Assembly: GCF_003985155.1 (NCBI RefSeq) | Contig: NZ_ML133701.1 | Span: forward strand, 1 to 64,000 | DNA: 64,000 bases | Reading direction: 5' to 3' | Source: Rhizobium vallis | GTDB lineage: Bacteria > Pseudomonadota > Alphaproteobacteria > Rhizobiales > Rhizobiaceae | Shown: positions 26,770-35,591 of the stretch, piece by piece | How positions within the stretch are numbered: the first letter of the stretch is position 1 | Layout of the letters: each line of letters opens with the position of its first letter | The notes under the pieces: model-generated | The model's database searches: none | Seen by the model: the letters and a program-made list of their open reading frames with translations, nothing else | Told to the model about the DNA's origin: nothing | Made by a program: the position numbers and the translations under genes

Positions 26770-26882
26770 CGATTCATCCCGGACGCTCCCGCCTTGCGTA
26801 ATAGACTGGATTTTTCATTTCTGCCTGGGTTTCAAACCTGTCTCGCCGTGGTGTTGCTGCATCCCGTCCTGCCCCGGCTTTT

Positions 26883-26981
26883 GGTCCTGCCAGGCTCGCG
26901 CTGCCCGCAACGGCTTTGCCGTCCTTCACTTCGTTGCGGCCCTGCGGGTGCTGGCCGCACTTGCAGCCTGGCTTTTGGACC
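26883..26981 (+). promoter_or_regulatory. Structured leader upstream of ardC
   Basis: A long-range stem (GGTCC 26883-26887 with GGACC 26977-26981; CCAGGCT 26890-26896 with AGCCTGG 26965-26971) encloses a second stem (CGCAACG 26906-26912 with CGTTGCG 26932-26938) that competes with a small hairpin ACGGC-TTT-GCCGT (26910-26922). The structure ends about 46 bases before the ardC start. Comparable foldback-rich leaders precede other accessory genes at 43.1, 46.1 and 47.2 kb. Confidence 0.5.
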
Positions 26982-27027
26982 GCCGTAGCAGGTCGCGATG
27001 GCCGCGACCTCGAACGGAGGTTCAGAG

Positions 27028-27948
27028 ATGAACAGGCAGCAATCCAATCAACGATCCGATATCTACAGCCGCATCACCACCAAGATCATCGCCGATCTCA
27101 AACAGGGCGTCCGTCCATGGACCAAGCCATGGACGACGGGAGGCTGGACAGCCGAGGTCAGCCGGCCACTGCGCCACAATGGCCAACCCTACACCGGCAT
27201 CAATGCTCTGCTCCTCTGGTCTGAAGCCATCGCCCGCGGCTTTGCATCACCAAGGTGGATGACGTTTCGCCAGGCAATCGAGCTCGGCGGCGCCGTCCGC
27301 AGGGGCGAAACCGGCACGACCGTCGTCTTCGCCAGCTCTTTCATCCGCGCCGAGACGACGGAGACAGGCGCCGAAATCGAACGCGACATCCCCTTCCTCA
27401 AAACCTACACCGTGTTCAACACCGACCAGATCACCGGCCTTGATGGCCTTGCCCATTCCATCGCGCCTGACCAGGATTGGATGAGCCGCATCGGTGCTGC
27501 CGGCCGCTTCTTTGCCAATACCGGCGCCCTGATCCGCCATGGAGGATCGGCGGCCTATTATGCTGCTGCCCGTGACTACATCCAGATGCCGTGCTTCGAC
27601 GCCTTCCGGGACGATGCATCCTATGTCGCCGTTCTCAGTCACGAGATGACGCACTGGACCGCTGCACCGCGAAGGCTCGATCGGGATCTCAGCCGCTATG
27701 CGAAAGACAGGAGCGAACGCGCCCGCGAAGAGCTCATTGCCGAACTCGGCAGCTGCTTTCTCTGCGCCGATCTTGGTATCGTCCCCGAGCTCGAACCACG
27801 CCCCGACCATGCAAGCTATCTCGATGACTGGCTCAAGGTTCTCGGCAGCGACAAGCGTGCCATCTTTTCAGCGGCAGCTCATGCCCAGCGCGCGGTCGAC
27901 TATCTGCATGACTTGCAGCCGGACCTCAACGAGGAGGAGGCGGCGTGA
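27028..27948 (+). CDS. ardC: ArdC-like antirestriction / ssDNA-binding zincin protein
   Basis: A 306-aa protein of the ArdC family. The N-terminal ssDNA-binding domain starts with DIYSRITTKIIADLKQGVRP and contains NGQPYTGINALLLW. The C-terminal zincin-like metallopeptidase domain has SHEMTHW near residue 208 and a downstream Glu in ELIAELGS. ArdC protects incoming plasmid DNA in a new host and fits the conjugation region here. The ATG at 27028 follows GGAGGTTC; the frame's earlier start has no site. Confidence 0.9.
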   Translation: MNRQQSNQRSDIYSRITTKIIADLKQGVRPWTKPWTTGGWTAEVSRPLRHNGQPYTGINALLLWSEAIARGFASPRWMTFRQAIELGGAVRRGETGTTVVFASSFIRAETTETGAEIERDIPFLKTYTVFNTDQITGLDGLAHSIAPDQDWMSRIGAAGRFFANTGALIRHGGSAAYYAAARDYIQMPCFDAFRDDASYVAVLSHEMTHWTAAPRRLDRDLSRYAKDRSERAREELIAELGSCFLCADLGIVPELEPRPDHASYLDDWLKVLGSDKRAIFSAAAHAQRAVDYLHDLQPDLNEEEAA

Positions 27949-28058
27949 GCCGTCTCCTTCTTAGCCACCCGGACGCCGCCCACTGCCGCGACCCGACGGC
28001 CGCAAGCTCCTATCCCGCGAACCGGCGTCTAAAATCGTCAGGCATTGACCTCGCGCAG

Positions 28059-28317
28059 CTAGTGGGGCGTGTTCACCGGCATATTGAAGTGACGCGCGAA
28101 GTATTCCGACGGCGTCGTCATGCGGCCCGTGGTGAGAACCAGCGCATCCCCTCGACCGTCGATGCTGAAAATCACGCGACTGTGCAGGCTTGCAACCTCC
28201 TCCGGCAGATCCTCCCTTAGCATCGCGATGGCGGAAGCCATCGTCCGCCGAGGGCGAACGAGAACGATGTCCCGCGCGAACGAGTCGTCGTGCGTAGCAT
28301 CGAGAGAAGCGTTGATG
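28059..28317 (-). pseudogene. Unidentified gene fragment
   Basis: An 86-codon open frame on the minus strand, from just after a TAG to a stop at 28059. It has no ATG near its beginning and no ribosome site at the internal ATG (28241). The sequence reads like real protein (FARDIVLVRPRRTMASAIAM, then LHSRVIFSIDGRGDALVLTT), so it looks like the C-terminal end of a gene whose start was lost. I do not recognise the family. It lies directly downstream of the LuxR remnant. Confidence 0.35.
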
Positions 28318-28339
28318 ACAGCGGGTCGTCGGATGATCT

Positions 28340-28598
28340 ATTTGGAACTAGCAAAAAATATTGCTTTGATAAATTTGCGCTGACAGCTTTGGCCGCGGCC
28401 TCAACACGAGCGGGTGCCTGCAGCCGCTGGCGCGCATTGGAAAGATGGAGGCGGACGGTTTGAATGGATAAGTTTCAGTCTCCTATGGATAGCACCGTCA
28501 CTATCGCCGTCGGATAAAAGCTGCAAACAACGTCTTTCCTGTTTCGTCAGATCCTGCCTGGGATTAGCGATCTCTCCGTCCAAACGCGTTGGACCCGT
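28340..28598 (-). pseudogene. Decayed LuxR-type regulator (HTH domain with frameshift)
   Basis: On the minus strand DLTKQERRCLQLLSDGDSDG is followed, one frame over, by QTVRLHLSNARQRLQAPARV and EAAAKAVSANL. Together they make a LuxR C-terminal HTH. Removing one A in the CTTATCC sequence near 28479 would restore the frame as KLSIQTVRLHLSNARQ. The N-terminal part is missing and an in-frame TGA lies just upstream, so the gene is dead. Its place beside rctA and virB suggests a lost quorum-type control of conjugation, which is inference. Confidence 0.7.
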
Positions 28599-28601
28599 TC
28601 A

Positions 28602-29009
28602 TGAAATCTGTTTTCGCTTGGCGCGTAATGCCGGATAGACACTGGAGAGCCAACCATCGGCGCCCTCACCGGTAGGTCATGTTCCAGCCGAGTTCGCCGG
28701 TGCGCAACGCGCTCCATATGCTGAGCGGCGACGGAGATAGGGAACGCACGGGCGGGGGCAGTCGGTCCCGCCTCCCTTGACGGCCGCTATGCTGAGGCTC
28801 CTGCGGCTGCCCTTGTTCCGCCCTTAGCGTGGCGAGAATTCCCGAAATCCGCCTCACGGCGCCGCTATGCTGATTTCTCCGATACTCTTCATTGTTTGAT
28901 TGCAACCCGCCTGCGGACGGGTTGCCTGATCGTCCCTGATGACTACCGGCAGCCATGCGATCGGGCTGGCGGATGATTCGCATCTCACTCCATTAAAGCC
29001 GAAGATCAG
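28602..29009. other. Non-coding gap between LuxR remnant and rctA
   Basis: About 400 bases. A minus-strand frame (28666-28983) of low complexity is rich in Arg, Gly and Gln, has no ribosome site and resembles no family, so it is not called. I see no strong hairpins or repeats. Confidence 0.35.
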
Positions 29010-29381
29010 TCAGTTTAACCCCGCCTCCTGGCTGGCGCGGAAAGAGCTCAGCTTGCTCAGGAGGTCCTGAGAGATCTCGAATTGCCGCGCCGTCCCCCGG
29101 CCCATGGCGTTCTTCCCCATCGTCTCCACCAGCATTCCCCGCTTTACCAAAAGGTCGACCGTCTCCTTCACACCGCTGCGTGTTAGCTCGGTAATCTCAA
29201 TTATATTAGAGAGGGTTAGCTTCTGATGGGCCTGAGTCATCGTATAGAGGATCGTCATCATGCCGATCTGCTTCAGCCTCGCCTGCGGGGTCTCGTCCTC
29301 CAGCGGATGGTCGAGGATCTCATGGAGAATGAGTCCCGAGAAGGCAAGGTTGTGCCATTGCGTTTTAATCGCGCTTGTCAT
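29010..29381 (-). CDS. rctA: Winged-helix regulator, RctA-like repressor of conjugation
   Basis: A 123-aa MarR/GntR-like winged-helix protein: KLTLSNIIEITELTRSGVKE forms the HTH (about residues 55-74), followed by a wing around GKNAMGRGTARQFEI. In rhizobial symbiotic plasmids such as R. etli p42d, a repressor called RctA is encoded divergently from the virB operon and shuts off conjugation; size, fold and position match here. I assign the symbol on that basis, without an alignment. The ribosome site is weak. Palindromes in the gap to virB (29388-29412) may be its operator. Confidence 0.72.
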   Translation of the reverse strand: MTSAIKTQWHNLAFSGLILHEILDHPLEDETPQARLKQIGMMTILYTMTQAHQKLTLSNIIEITELTRSGVKETVDLLVKRGMLVETMGKNAMGRGTARQFEISQDLLSKLSSFRASQEAGLN

Positions 29382-29387
29382 GTCATT

Positions 29388-29412
29388 TAACTATGTTATA
29401 TACGACAGTATA
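29388..29412. promoter_or_regulatory. AT-rich palindromes between rctA and the virB operon
   Basis: TAAC-TAT-GTTA (29388-29398) is followed immediately by TATAC-GACA-GTATA (29399-29412). Both are perfect dyads in the only AT-rich spot of the divergent promoter region, overlapping possible -10 boxes for both directions. They are the best candidates for RctA binding. Confidence 0.5.
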
Positions 29413-29479
29413 AACGCGGGCAGGCAGATTGAGTCTCCCGAAACGCAATAGGGCGCCATCGTCTCGAAGGATCCTGTTC

Positions 29480-30016
29480 ATGAAAAGCCTTCTCCTGAAT
29501 TCACTGCTTACGGTCTGCTTCGTTGCGCCACCCTATCTTATTTTCGGCAGTAACGCGCGGGCCGAGGATTGGGGATGCCAGGTTATCCTATGCCTTTCCA
29601 ATCCCGGCGGGCCGACGCAATATGCCGAATGCCGGCCGCCGATCCAGAAGCTGTGGCGGGAGCTTGCCGAGGGGCACTTATTCCCGACCTGTAGCGGCGT
29701 CGGTTTTCAGAGTTCGCGGCCGGGCTATGAACCCTATTATTGCGATGCGGGGTACAAGCTCACGACTGATAGCGGTCGCGGCGGTCGGCAAGCAACCTGC
29801 GTGTCGACATCGCCGCAGCCGGTGAGCAACAGCCTCTGCTGGGATGGGAACGACTATACTTCCCGCGACAATTCGGTCCTGTCGCCACATTGGCAGCGCG
29901 TGGACGGGCACCGCCAGTGCATGGGCTATCCGATAAGTCGTCCGAATGTGCGATCGCAGCCGCACTATGTCGATGTCACCATCGACGGCGCCGGTAAACA
30001 GCGCGTTTGGTACTGA
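29480..30016 (+). CDS. TrbM/KikA/MpfK-like periplasmic conjugation protein
   Basis: A 178-aa exported protein with signal peptide (MKSLLLNSLLTVCFVAPPYL, cleavage probably after ARA). The mature part begins EDWGCQVILCLSNPGGP and has CRPPIQKLWRELAEG and a late Cys, the pattern of the TrbM/KikA domain. Members accompany VirB-type pilus genes and assist mating-pair formation. The ATG at 29480 follows GAAGGA. It is the first gene of the virB operon, with virB1 starting 3 bases after it. Confidence 0.75.
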   Translation: MKSLLLNSLLTVCFVAPPYLIFGSNARAEDWGCQVILCLSNPGGPTQYAECRPPIQKLWRELAEGHLFPTCSGVGFQSSRPGYEPYYCDAGYKLTTDSGRGGRQATCVSTSPQPVSNSLCWDGNDYTSRDNSVLSPHWQRVDGHRQCMGYPISRPNVRSQPHYVDVTIDGAGKQRVWY

Positions 30017-30019
30017 CCG

Positions 30020-30688
30020 ATGGGTGCTGCATTCGTCGAAATCGCGCAAACCTGTGCGCCGATGGTTCAGGTCGAGACGCTGGCCGGCATTGTCAGCCTC
30101 GAGAGCCGGTTTCAGCCCTTCGCCATCCGCATCAACACGGGCCCGCCGCTGGCCGCTCAACCCGTATCGAAGGCGGAGGCGATCGAGGTTGCCACGTCCC
30201 TGATTGCCGATCGCCAGGATATCCAGATCGGCCTTGGCGGCCTTGGCATCGAGCACCTTCAGAAACTAAAGCTATCCGTCGCCGACGCCTTCGATCCCTG
30301 CCGGAACCTCAAGGCCACGGCCACGCTTCTCGACGGATACTACCGCGCCGCATTACGCGCGGGGGATCCGGCTCAGGCCGAAAGGGTGATGCTCCAGTCC
30401 TATTATGGCCGCGATGATCCATCCCTCGGCGCCATGGCCAAATATGACGAGCAGGTACGCCAGGAAGCAAAGCAGTTATCGCCAACGCTTGCCTCGCTCA
30501 CCATTGGCGAACGCGCTGACCAGGACGGGTCGGGCGGGCAGCCACAGGATGAGGTGGTACCAGCACTTCCCGAACCGCCTTTACAACCCTCCCAAGCCGT
30601 CGAGGCCCCATCCTGGGACGTGTTCAGCTCAAGGCGGCAATCCTCGGTTCTCGTTTTCCAAAATGATCGATCGGAGCAAAGTGAATGA
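30020..30688 (+). CDS. virB1: VirB1 lytic transglycosylase
   Basis: A 222-aa SLT-domain protein. The catalytic Glu lies in SLESRFQPFAIRIN near residue 28, and DAFDPCRNLKATATLL near residue 89 is the VirB1 hallmark. It cuts peptidoglycan locally so that the secretion channel can cross the wall. No classical signal peptide is visible at the N-terminus as annotated. The tail after residue 160 is Pro/Gln-rich. Its stop overlaps the virB2 start. Confidence 0.88.
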   Translation: MGAAFVEIAQTCAPMVQVETLAGIVSLESRFQPFAIRINTGPPLAAQPVSKAEAIEVATSLIADRQDIQIGLGGLGIEHLQKLKLSVADAFDPCRNLKATATLLDGYYRAALRAGDPAQAERVMLQSYYGRDDPSLGAMAKYDEQVRQEAKQLSPTLASLTIGERADQDGSGGQPQDEVVPALPEPPLQPSQAVEAPSWDVFSSRRQSSVLVFQNDRSEQSE

Positions 30689-30984
30689 TCTTCAAAGCCA
30701 GACTTCGCCCCCTTGCCGCATCCACGCTCATGGCGGCCGCCATTGTCATCTGCCTGGTCGAGCCAGCGTTCGCCCAGGCCGCCGGCATCGAAACCGTGCT
30801 GCAGAATATTGTCGACATGCTGACCGGCAATATCGCCCGTCTGCTGGCCGTTATCGCCGTCATCATCATCTGCATCGCCTGGATGTTTGGCTACATGGAT
30901 TTGAGGCGGGCCGGCTTCTGGATCATCGGGATCGGCGGCATTTTCGGCGCCACCGAGCTGGTCAATACCATCGTGGGGAATTGA
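30685..30984 (+). CDS. virB2: VirB2 major pilin
   Basis: A 99-aa small membrane protein: long signal peptide ending near PAFAQA, then two hydrophobic segments (about residues 50-70 and 78-96) separated by a short basic loop (DLRRAG). This is the prepilin plan of VirB2/TrbC. It overlaps virB1 by four bases (ATGA). Confidence 0.88.
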   Translation: MIFKARLRPLAASTLMAAAIVICLVEPAFAQAAGIETVLQNIVDMLTGNIARLLAVIAVIIICIAWMFGYMDLRRAGFWIIGIGGIFGATELVNTIVGN

Positions 30985-30989
30985 GCGCT

Positions 30990-31328
30990 ATGGCGAGCAT
31001 TCCGAGTCTCGAAGACGACACGTTGTTTCTCGCCTGCACGCGCCCGGCAATGATCGCTGGCGTGACGATGGAGGCGATGGGCGTCAACATCATGCTGACG
31101 ACCATCCTTTACATCACTGCGGGATCAATCGCCTACGCGCTGGTCGGTATCGTTTTCCATGTCCTGTTTCGCGCGCTCGTCAAGCACGACCACAATATGT
31201 TTCGGATCCTCATTGCGTGGATCGAAACCCGTGGCCGCTCCCGCAATACCGCGTATTGGGGCGGCGCCACGCTCTCGCCTCTGAAGCTCACCCGGCGTTA
31301 TGACGAAAGGGATCTCAGCTTTGTCTAA
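30990..31328 (+). CDS. virB3: VirB3 inner-membrane T4SS component
   Basis: A 112-aa protein with the VirB3 start LEDDTLFLACTRPAMIAGV and two adjacent hydrophobic segments. It works with VirB4 in pilus assembly. The ATG at 30990 comes 6 bases after virB2; the longer upstream frame is a shadow of virB1. Its 3' end overlaps virB4 by 29 bases. Confidence 0.88.
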   Translation: MASIPSLEDDTLFLACTRPAMIAGVTMEAMGVNIMLTTILYITAGSIAYALVGIVFHVLFRALVKHDHNMFRILIAWIETRGRSRNTAYWGGATLSPLKLTRRYDERDLSFV

Positions 31329-33687
31329 CATTGCGACGCTCCGGTCGCGCGAGCTAGGGCCGGAAACCTTCATTCCCTATGTCAGGCATGTCGACGAGAC
31401 GACCATTGCGCTCGAATCCCGAGCGTTGATGACAATGATCGCTCTCGACGGCGTTTCCTTCGAGACATCAGACGTCAGGAATCTCAACGGCCTGCACCGC
31501 AGCCTGAACACGCTCTATCGCAATATCGCCGACGAGCGACTGGCGCTCTGGACGCATATGGTGCGCCGCCGCGACAATGCCTATCCCGAGGGACGCTTCG
31601 CCAATCCCTTTTCCGACGGTCTGAACGCGCGATATCGGGAGCGGATGGTGAATGAAGACCTGTTTGGCAACGATCTCTACCTCACCCTTGTCTGGCATCC
31701 CGGGCGGGATCCCGCCGAAAAGGCCGCCAAGCTTCTCTCTCGACTCAGCAAGGCGCGCCGATCCGATGCCGAGCTCGACGGGCAGGCTCTGAAGCATCTG
31801 CGTGACCGGGTGGCGGATGTCGCCGCCGGCCTGCAGCGCTTTGGGCCGCGGCAGCTTACCCTCCACGAACATGACGGCATCCTTTTCTCCGAGCCGAGCG
31901 AAGTTCTCCACCAGATCGTCGGTGGACGGCGGGAGCCGATCGCATTGACGGAGGGACGAATTTCCTCGGCGATCTATTCCGACCGGGTGATTTTTGGGCG
32001 CGAAACCATTGAAATCCGTCACGAGGCCGACAGCCGCTATGCCGGCATGTTCGGCTTCAAGGAATATCCGGCGACGACGCGCAGCGGCATGCTCGACGCT
32101 ATCCTGACCGCACCTTTCGAGCTCATCCTGACGCAGTCCTTCGCCTTCACCTCAAAGGCCGATGCCCGCACGATCATGGGTCGCAAGCAGAACCAGATGG
32201 TCAGTGCCGGCGACAAGGCAGCCTCGCAGATCGAGGAACTCGGTGAGGCGATGGACGATCTCGAATCCAATCGCTTCGTTCTCGGGGAACATCATCTTAC
32301 GCTTGCCGTCTTCGCTCCCTCGGTCAAGGAACTGACCGATCACATGGCGAAGGCGCGCGCCTATCTCACCAGCGGCGGCGCGGTCGTCGCCCGCGAGGAT
32401 CTTGGGCTCGAGGCTGCTTGGTGGGCACAACTGCCGGGCAATTTCCGCTATCGCGCGCGCTCGGGAGCGATCACGTCGCGCAACTTCGCAGCCCTTGCTC
32501 CCTATCATTCCTATCCGGCGGGCAAGAAGGACGGCAACGAGTGGGGACCGGCGGTCGCCATGCTCAAGACCGCGTCCGGCTCGCCCTTCTATTTCAACTT
32601 TCACCACGGCGACCTCGGCAACACGTTCGTCTGCGGCCCGTCGGGTGCGGGCAAGACGGTGCTGTTGAACTTCATGCTGTCGCAGCTCGAAAAGCACGAT
32701 CCGCATATGGTCTTTTTCGACAAGGACCGCGGCGCGGATCTCTTCGTGCGGGCGGCCGGCGGCACCTATCTGCCGCTGAGAAATGGTGTCGCCACCGGCT
32801 GCGCGCCGTTGAAAGCACTGGAATTCACTGCGGAAAACAAAGTATTCCTCACCGGTTGGATCGCCAAGCTGGTCCGATCCGGACCTGGCGAATTATCGAT
32901 TACCGAGTTGCGCGACATCACCTCGGCGGTCGACGGGGTGGCGGACCTGCCGGTGGAGCGTCGCTCCATCGGCGCCCTGCGCACCTTCCTCAACAATACC
33001 GATCCCGAGGGCATTGCCGCACGTCTGCGACGGTGGGAGAGGGGCGGGCCGCTTGGCTGGGTCTTCGACAACGAGGCTGACGATATCGGTATCGGCCCCA
33101 GGTTCATCGGCTACGACATGACCGATTTCCTCGACAATGAGGAGATCCGCACGCCGTTGATGGCCTACCTGTTCTATCGCATCGAGCAGCTGATCGACGG
33201 GCGTCGCATCATCATCGTCATCGACGAGTTCTGGAAGGCGCTGCAGGACGAAGGCTTTCGTGATCTCGCCCAGAACAAGCTCAAGACGATCCGCAAGCAG
33301 AACGGTCTCATGCTGTTTGCGACCCAGAGCCCGCGCGACGCCATCGTATCGCCGATCGCCCACACGATCATCGAGCAGTGCCCGACCCAGATCTTTCTTC
33401 CGAACCCGCGCGGCGACCGCGCCGACTATGTCGACGGTTTCAAGCTGACCGAACGTGAATTCGAGCTCATCTCGCGCGAGCTCTCCGTCGAGAGCCGCCG
33501 GTTCATCGTCAAGCAGGGGCACAACAGCGTTGTCGCCGAGCTGAACCTCAACGGCTTCGACGACGAACTTGCCATCCTCTCCGGCCGGACGGCCAATGTC
33601 GAGCTTGCCGATGCTATCCGTTTGGAGATCGGCGAGGGACGGGAGGATTGGCTTGCCGTGTTTCATCAGAGGAGGAAGACAGCATGA
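31300..33687 (+). CDS. virB4: VirB4 ATPase
   Basis: A 795-aa T4SS ATPase of normal length. Walker A GPSGAGKTVLLN is near residue 448, and Walker B IIIVIDEFWKAL near residue 637. The N-terminal CagE/TrbE-VirB4 domain is intact. It powers pilin extraction and substrate transfer at the inner membrane. The ATG at 31300 lies inside virB3, and its stop overlaps the virB5 ATG, so translation is coupled throughout. Confidence 0.93.
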   Translation: MTKGISALSNIATLRSRELGPETFIPYVRHVDETTIALESRALMTMIALDGVSFETSDVRNLNGLHRSLNTLYRNIADERLALWTHMVRRRDNAYPEGRFANPFSDGLNARYRERMVNEDLFGNDLYLTLVWHPGRDPAEKAAKLLSRLSKARRSDAELDGQALKHLRDRVADVAAGLQRFGPRQLTLHEHDGILFSEPSEVLHQIVGGRREPIALTEGRISSAIYSDRVIFGRETIEIRHEADSRYAGMFGFKEYPATTRSGMLDAILTAPFELILTQSFAFTSKADARTIMGRKQNQMVSAGDKAASQIEELGEAMDDLESNRFVLGEHHLTLAVFAPSVKELTDHMAKARAYLTSGGAVVAREDLGLEAAWWAQLPGNFRYRARSGAITSRNFAALAPYHSYPAGKKDGNEWGPAVAMLKTASGSPFYFNFHHGDLGNTFVCGPSGAGKTVLLNFMLSQLEKHDPHMVFFDKDRGADLFVRAAGGTYLPLRNGVATGCAPLKALEFTAENKVFLTGWIAKLVRSGPGELSITELRDITSAVDGVADLPVERRSIGALRTFLNNTDPEGIAARLRRWERGGPLGWVFDNEADDIGIGPRFIGYDMTDFLDNEEIRTPLMAYLFYRIEQLIDGRRIIIVIDEFWKALQDEGFRDLAQNKLKTIRKQNGLMLFATQSPRDAIVSPIAHTIIEQCPTQIFLPNPRGDRADYVDGFKLTEREFELISRELSVESRRFIVKQGHNSVVAELNLNGFDDELAILSGRTANVELADAIRLEIGEGREDWLAVFHQRRKTA

Positions 33688-34385
33688 TCCGAACAGGAAC
33701 GATGCGGCCATTATTTGTATCGGCCGCTCTTTTAGCGTCGGCGATGCTGGCGTCGGCCCAGGGCATCCCGGTCATCGATCAGACATCGATCGCCAAGCAG
33801 ATTGAGAGCATCACGCAGCTGAAGTCCCAGCTCGACGCCTTGAACCAGCAGCTCCAGCAAGCCCAGCAGCTCTACGGCTCGCTGAACAAGATCACCAACA
33901 TGGCCGACGTCGCCAACCTGCTGAACGATCCGTCGATCCGCAAGGCGCTTCCGCAGGACTTCAACGCAATCGAGGGCCTGTTCCAAGGTTCCGGCAGCGG
34001 CGTCTTCGGCAGTTCCGCTTCGAAATTCCTTCAGGATAACTCCAGCTATCGCACCGATGCCGACGATTTCTATGCGCAGGAACTGTCGCGCATCCAGAAC
34101 CAGAACGCCGGGCAGATGAGCCTCGGCCGGCAGATCTACGATGCGGCGACCAAGCGCATCGGCGGCATCGATGAGCTTCGCCAGAAAATCTCCGGTGCTG
34201 CCGACGCCAAGGACATCGCCGATCTGCAGGCCCGCCTCCAGGCCGAAACCGCCTTCTTGCAAACCGACGTCTTGCGCATGCAGGGCCTGCAGATGGTCCA
34301 GCAGGCCCAGGTGCAGGTCGATGACCAACGCAAGGCCGAGGACTGGCGCAAGCGCATGGACACGATGGGAGCGGCGCTCAAATGA
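33684..34385 (+). CDS. virB5: VirB5 minor pilin
   Basis: A 233-aa exported protein. The signal peptide ends near ASAQG, and the mature part begins IPVIDQTSIAKQIESITQLK with Gln-rich helices, typical of VirB5. It sits at the pilus tip and helps host-cell contact. The ATG at 33684 follows GAGGAGGAAG and overlaps the virB4 stop. Confidence 0.88.
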   Translation: MIRTGTMRPLFVSAALLASAMLASAQGIPVIDQTSIAKQIESITQLKSQLDALNQQLQQAQQLYGSLNKITNMADVANLLNDPSIRKALPQDFNAIEGLFQGSGSGVFGSSASKFLQDNSSYRTDADDFYAQELSRIQNQNAGQMSLGRQIYDAATKRIGGIDELRQKISGAADAKDIADLQARLQAETAFLQTDVLRMQGLQMVQQAQVQVDDQRKAEDWRKRMDTMGAALK

Positions 34386-34615
34386 AGTGGCTTCTTTTTA
34401 GCGCGGCAATGCTTTTTCTGGCGGCCTGCTCCCCGCAGGCGGAGAAGATTTACACGGTCGATGAGTTCATGGCGGACGATGCTCTGCTCGCGAAAATCAT
34501 CGGCGAATGCCGTAACAATCCCGGAGAACTCCGTGATACGCCCAATTGCCGCAACGCCGAGGCGGCCGACGGCAAGCTGCGGCTGGAGCGGATGGGCAAA
34601 TCGTTGGGAGGCTGA
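34382..34615 (+). CDS. eexN: EexN-family entry-exclusion lipoprotein
   Basis: A 77-aa lipoprotein: hydrophobic start with lipobox LAAC at residues 13-16, then KIYTVDEFMADDALLAKII and ECRNNPGEL, the EexN pattern. In plasmids such as pKM101 a related gene between virB5 and virB6 homologues keeps cells from taking up a second copy of the plasmid. The location here is the same. It overlaps virB5 by four bases. Confidence 0.8.
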   Translation: MKWLLFSAAMLFLAACSPQAEKIYTVDEFMADDALLAKIIGECRNNPGELRDTPNCRNAEAADGKLRLERMGKSLGG

Positions 34616-34617
34616 CG

Positions 34618-35550
34618 ATGTATCAGGTCTTCAGCTTCGTCGACGGGCAGTTCAAGGCACCGCTCGAGAACTTCATTTCGTCGGGCACCTCCAATATCGC
34701 CAGCTGGGTCAGCGGCCCGCTGACGGCCGCACTTACACTTTATGTCGTGCTCTACGGTTATCTCGTTCTGCGCGGCTCCGTGCAGGAACCGATCCTCGAA
34801 TTCGCTTTCCGAGCGATGAAGCTCGCCATCATCGTCATGCTGGTGAGGAATGCCGGCGAGTATCAAACCTACGTCACCAATATCTTTTTCGATGCGCTGC
34901 CGCACGAAATCTCGCAGGCGCTGAACTCCGGCGCGGCGCCGAGCGCCTCCACATTCGACAGCCTGCTGGATAAGGGCCAGAGGTGCGCCAAAGAGATATG
35001 GTCGCGGGGTTCGTGGCCTATCGATATCGTCACCGGCGTGGGCGGCCTGCTGGTTATCGGCGCAAGTTTTCTTGTCGCGGCGATCGGTTATATAGTTTCG
35101 CTCTATGCCCGGCTGGCGCTTGCCATCGTGCTGGCAATAGGTCCGATCTTCATCGCGCTCGCCATGTTCCAGTCGACCCGCCGATTCACGGAATCCTGGA
35201 TCGGCCAACTCGCCAACTTCGTCATCCTGCAGGTGCTGGTGGTGGCGATCGGCTCGCTGCTGATCACCTGCATCGACACGACGTTTACGGCGATCGAAAG
35301 CTATAGTGACGTGCTTATGCGGCCGATCGCGCTCTGCGCCATTTGCGTTGCCGCACTCTACGTCTTCTACCAACTGCCCGGCATCGCTTCAGCTCTCGCG
35401 GCGGGCGGGGCGTCGCTCACCTACGGCTACGGCGCCGCCCGCGATGCGCATGAAAGCACGCTCGCCTGGGCGACATCCCACACAGTCAGAGCGGTCGGCC
35501 GAGGCGCGCGTTCCGTTGGCCGCCGCCTGACTCCAGGCCGGACCGAATGA
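34618..35550 (+). CDS. virB6: VirB6 polytopic membrane protein
   Basis: A 310-aa protein with five or more hydrophobic segments (TrbL/VirB6 family), starting MYQVFSFVDGQFKAPLENFI, which is typical of VirB6. The segment ARLALAIVLAIGPIFIALAM near residue 164 is the conserved core. It forms part of the inner-membrane channel. The start is the ATG at 34618, two bases after eexN. Confidence 0.9.
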   Translation: MYQVFSFVDGQFKAPLENFISSGTSNIASWVSGPLTAALTLYVVLYGYLVLRGSVQEPILEFAFRAMKLAIIVMLVRNAGEYQTYVTNIFFDALPHEISQALNSGAAPSASTFDSLLDKGQRCAKEIWSRGSWPIDIVTGVGGLLVIGASFLVAAIGYIVSLYARLALAIVLAIGPIFIALAMFQSTRRFTESWIGQLANFVILQVLVVAIGSLLITCIDTTFTAIESYSDVLMRPIALCAICVAALYVFYQLPGIASALAAGGASLTYGYGAARDAHESTLAWATSHTVRAVGRGARSVGRRLTPGRTE

Positions 35551-35591
35551 CGGCCACCAACGCTTCAGACAATTGAACAGGTTTTTTTGGG

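Noticed and set aside
28666..28983. 105-aa minus-strand frame upstream of the LuxR remnant
   Set aside because: Arg/Gly/Gln-rich low-complexity product and no ribosome site.
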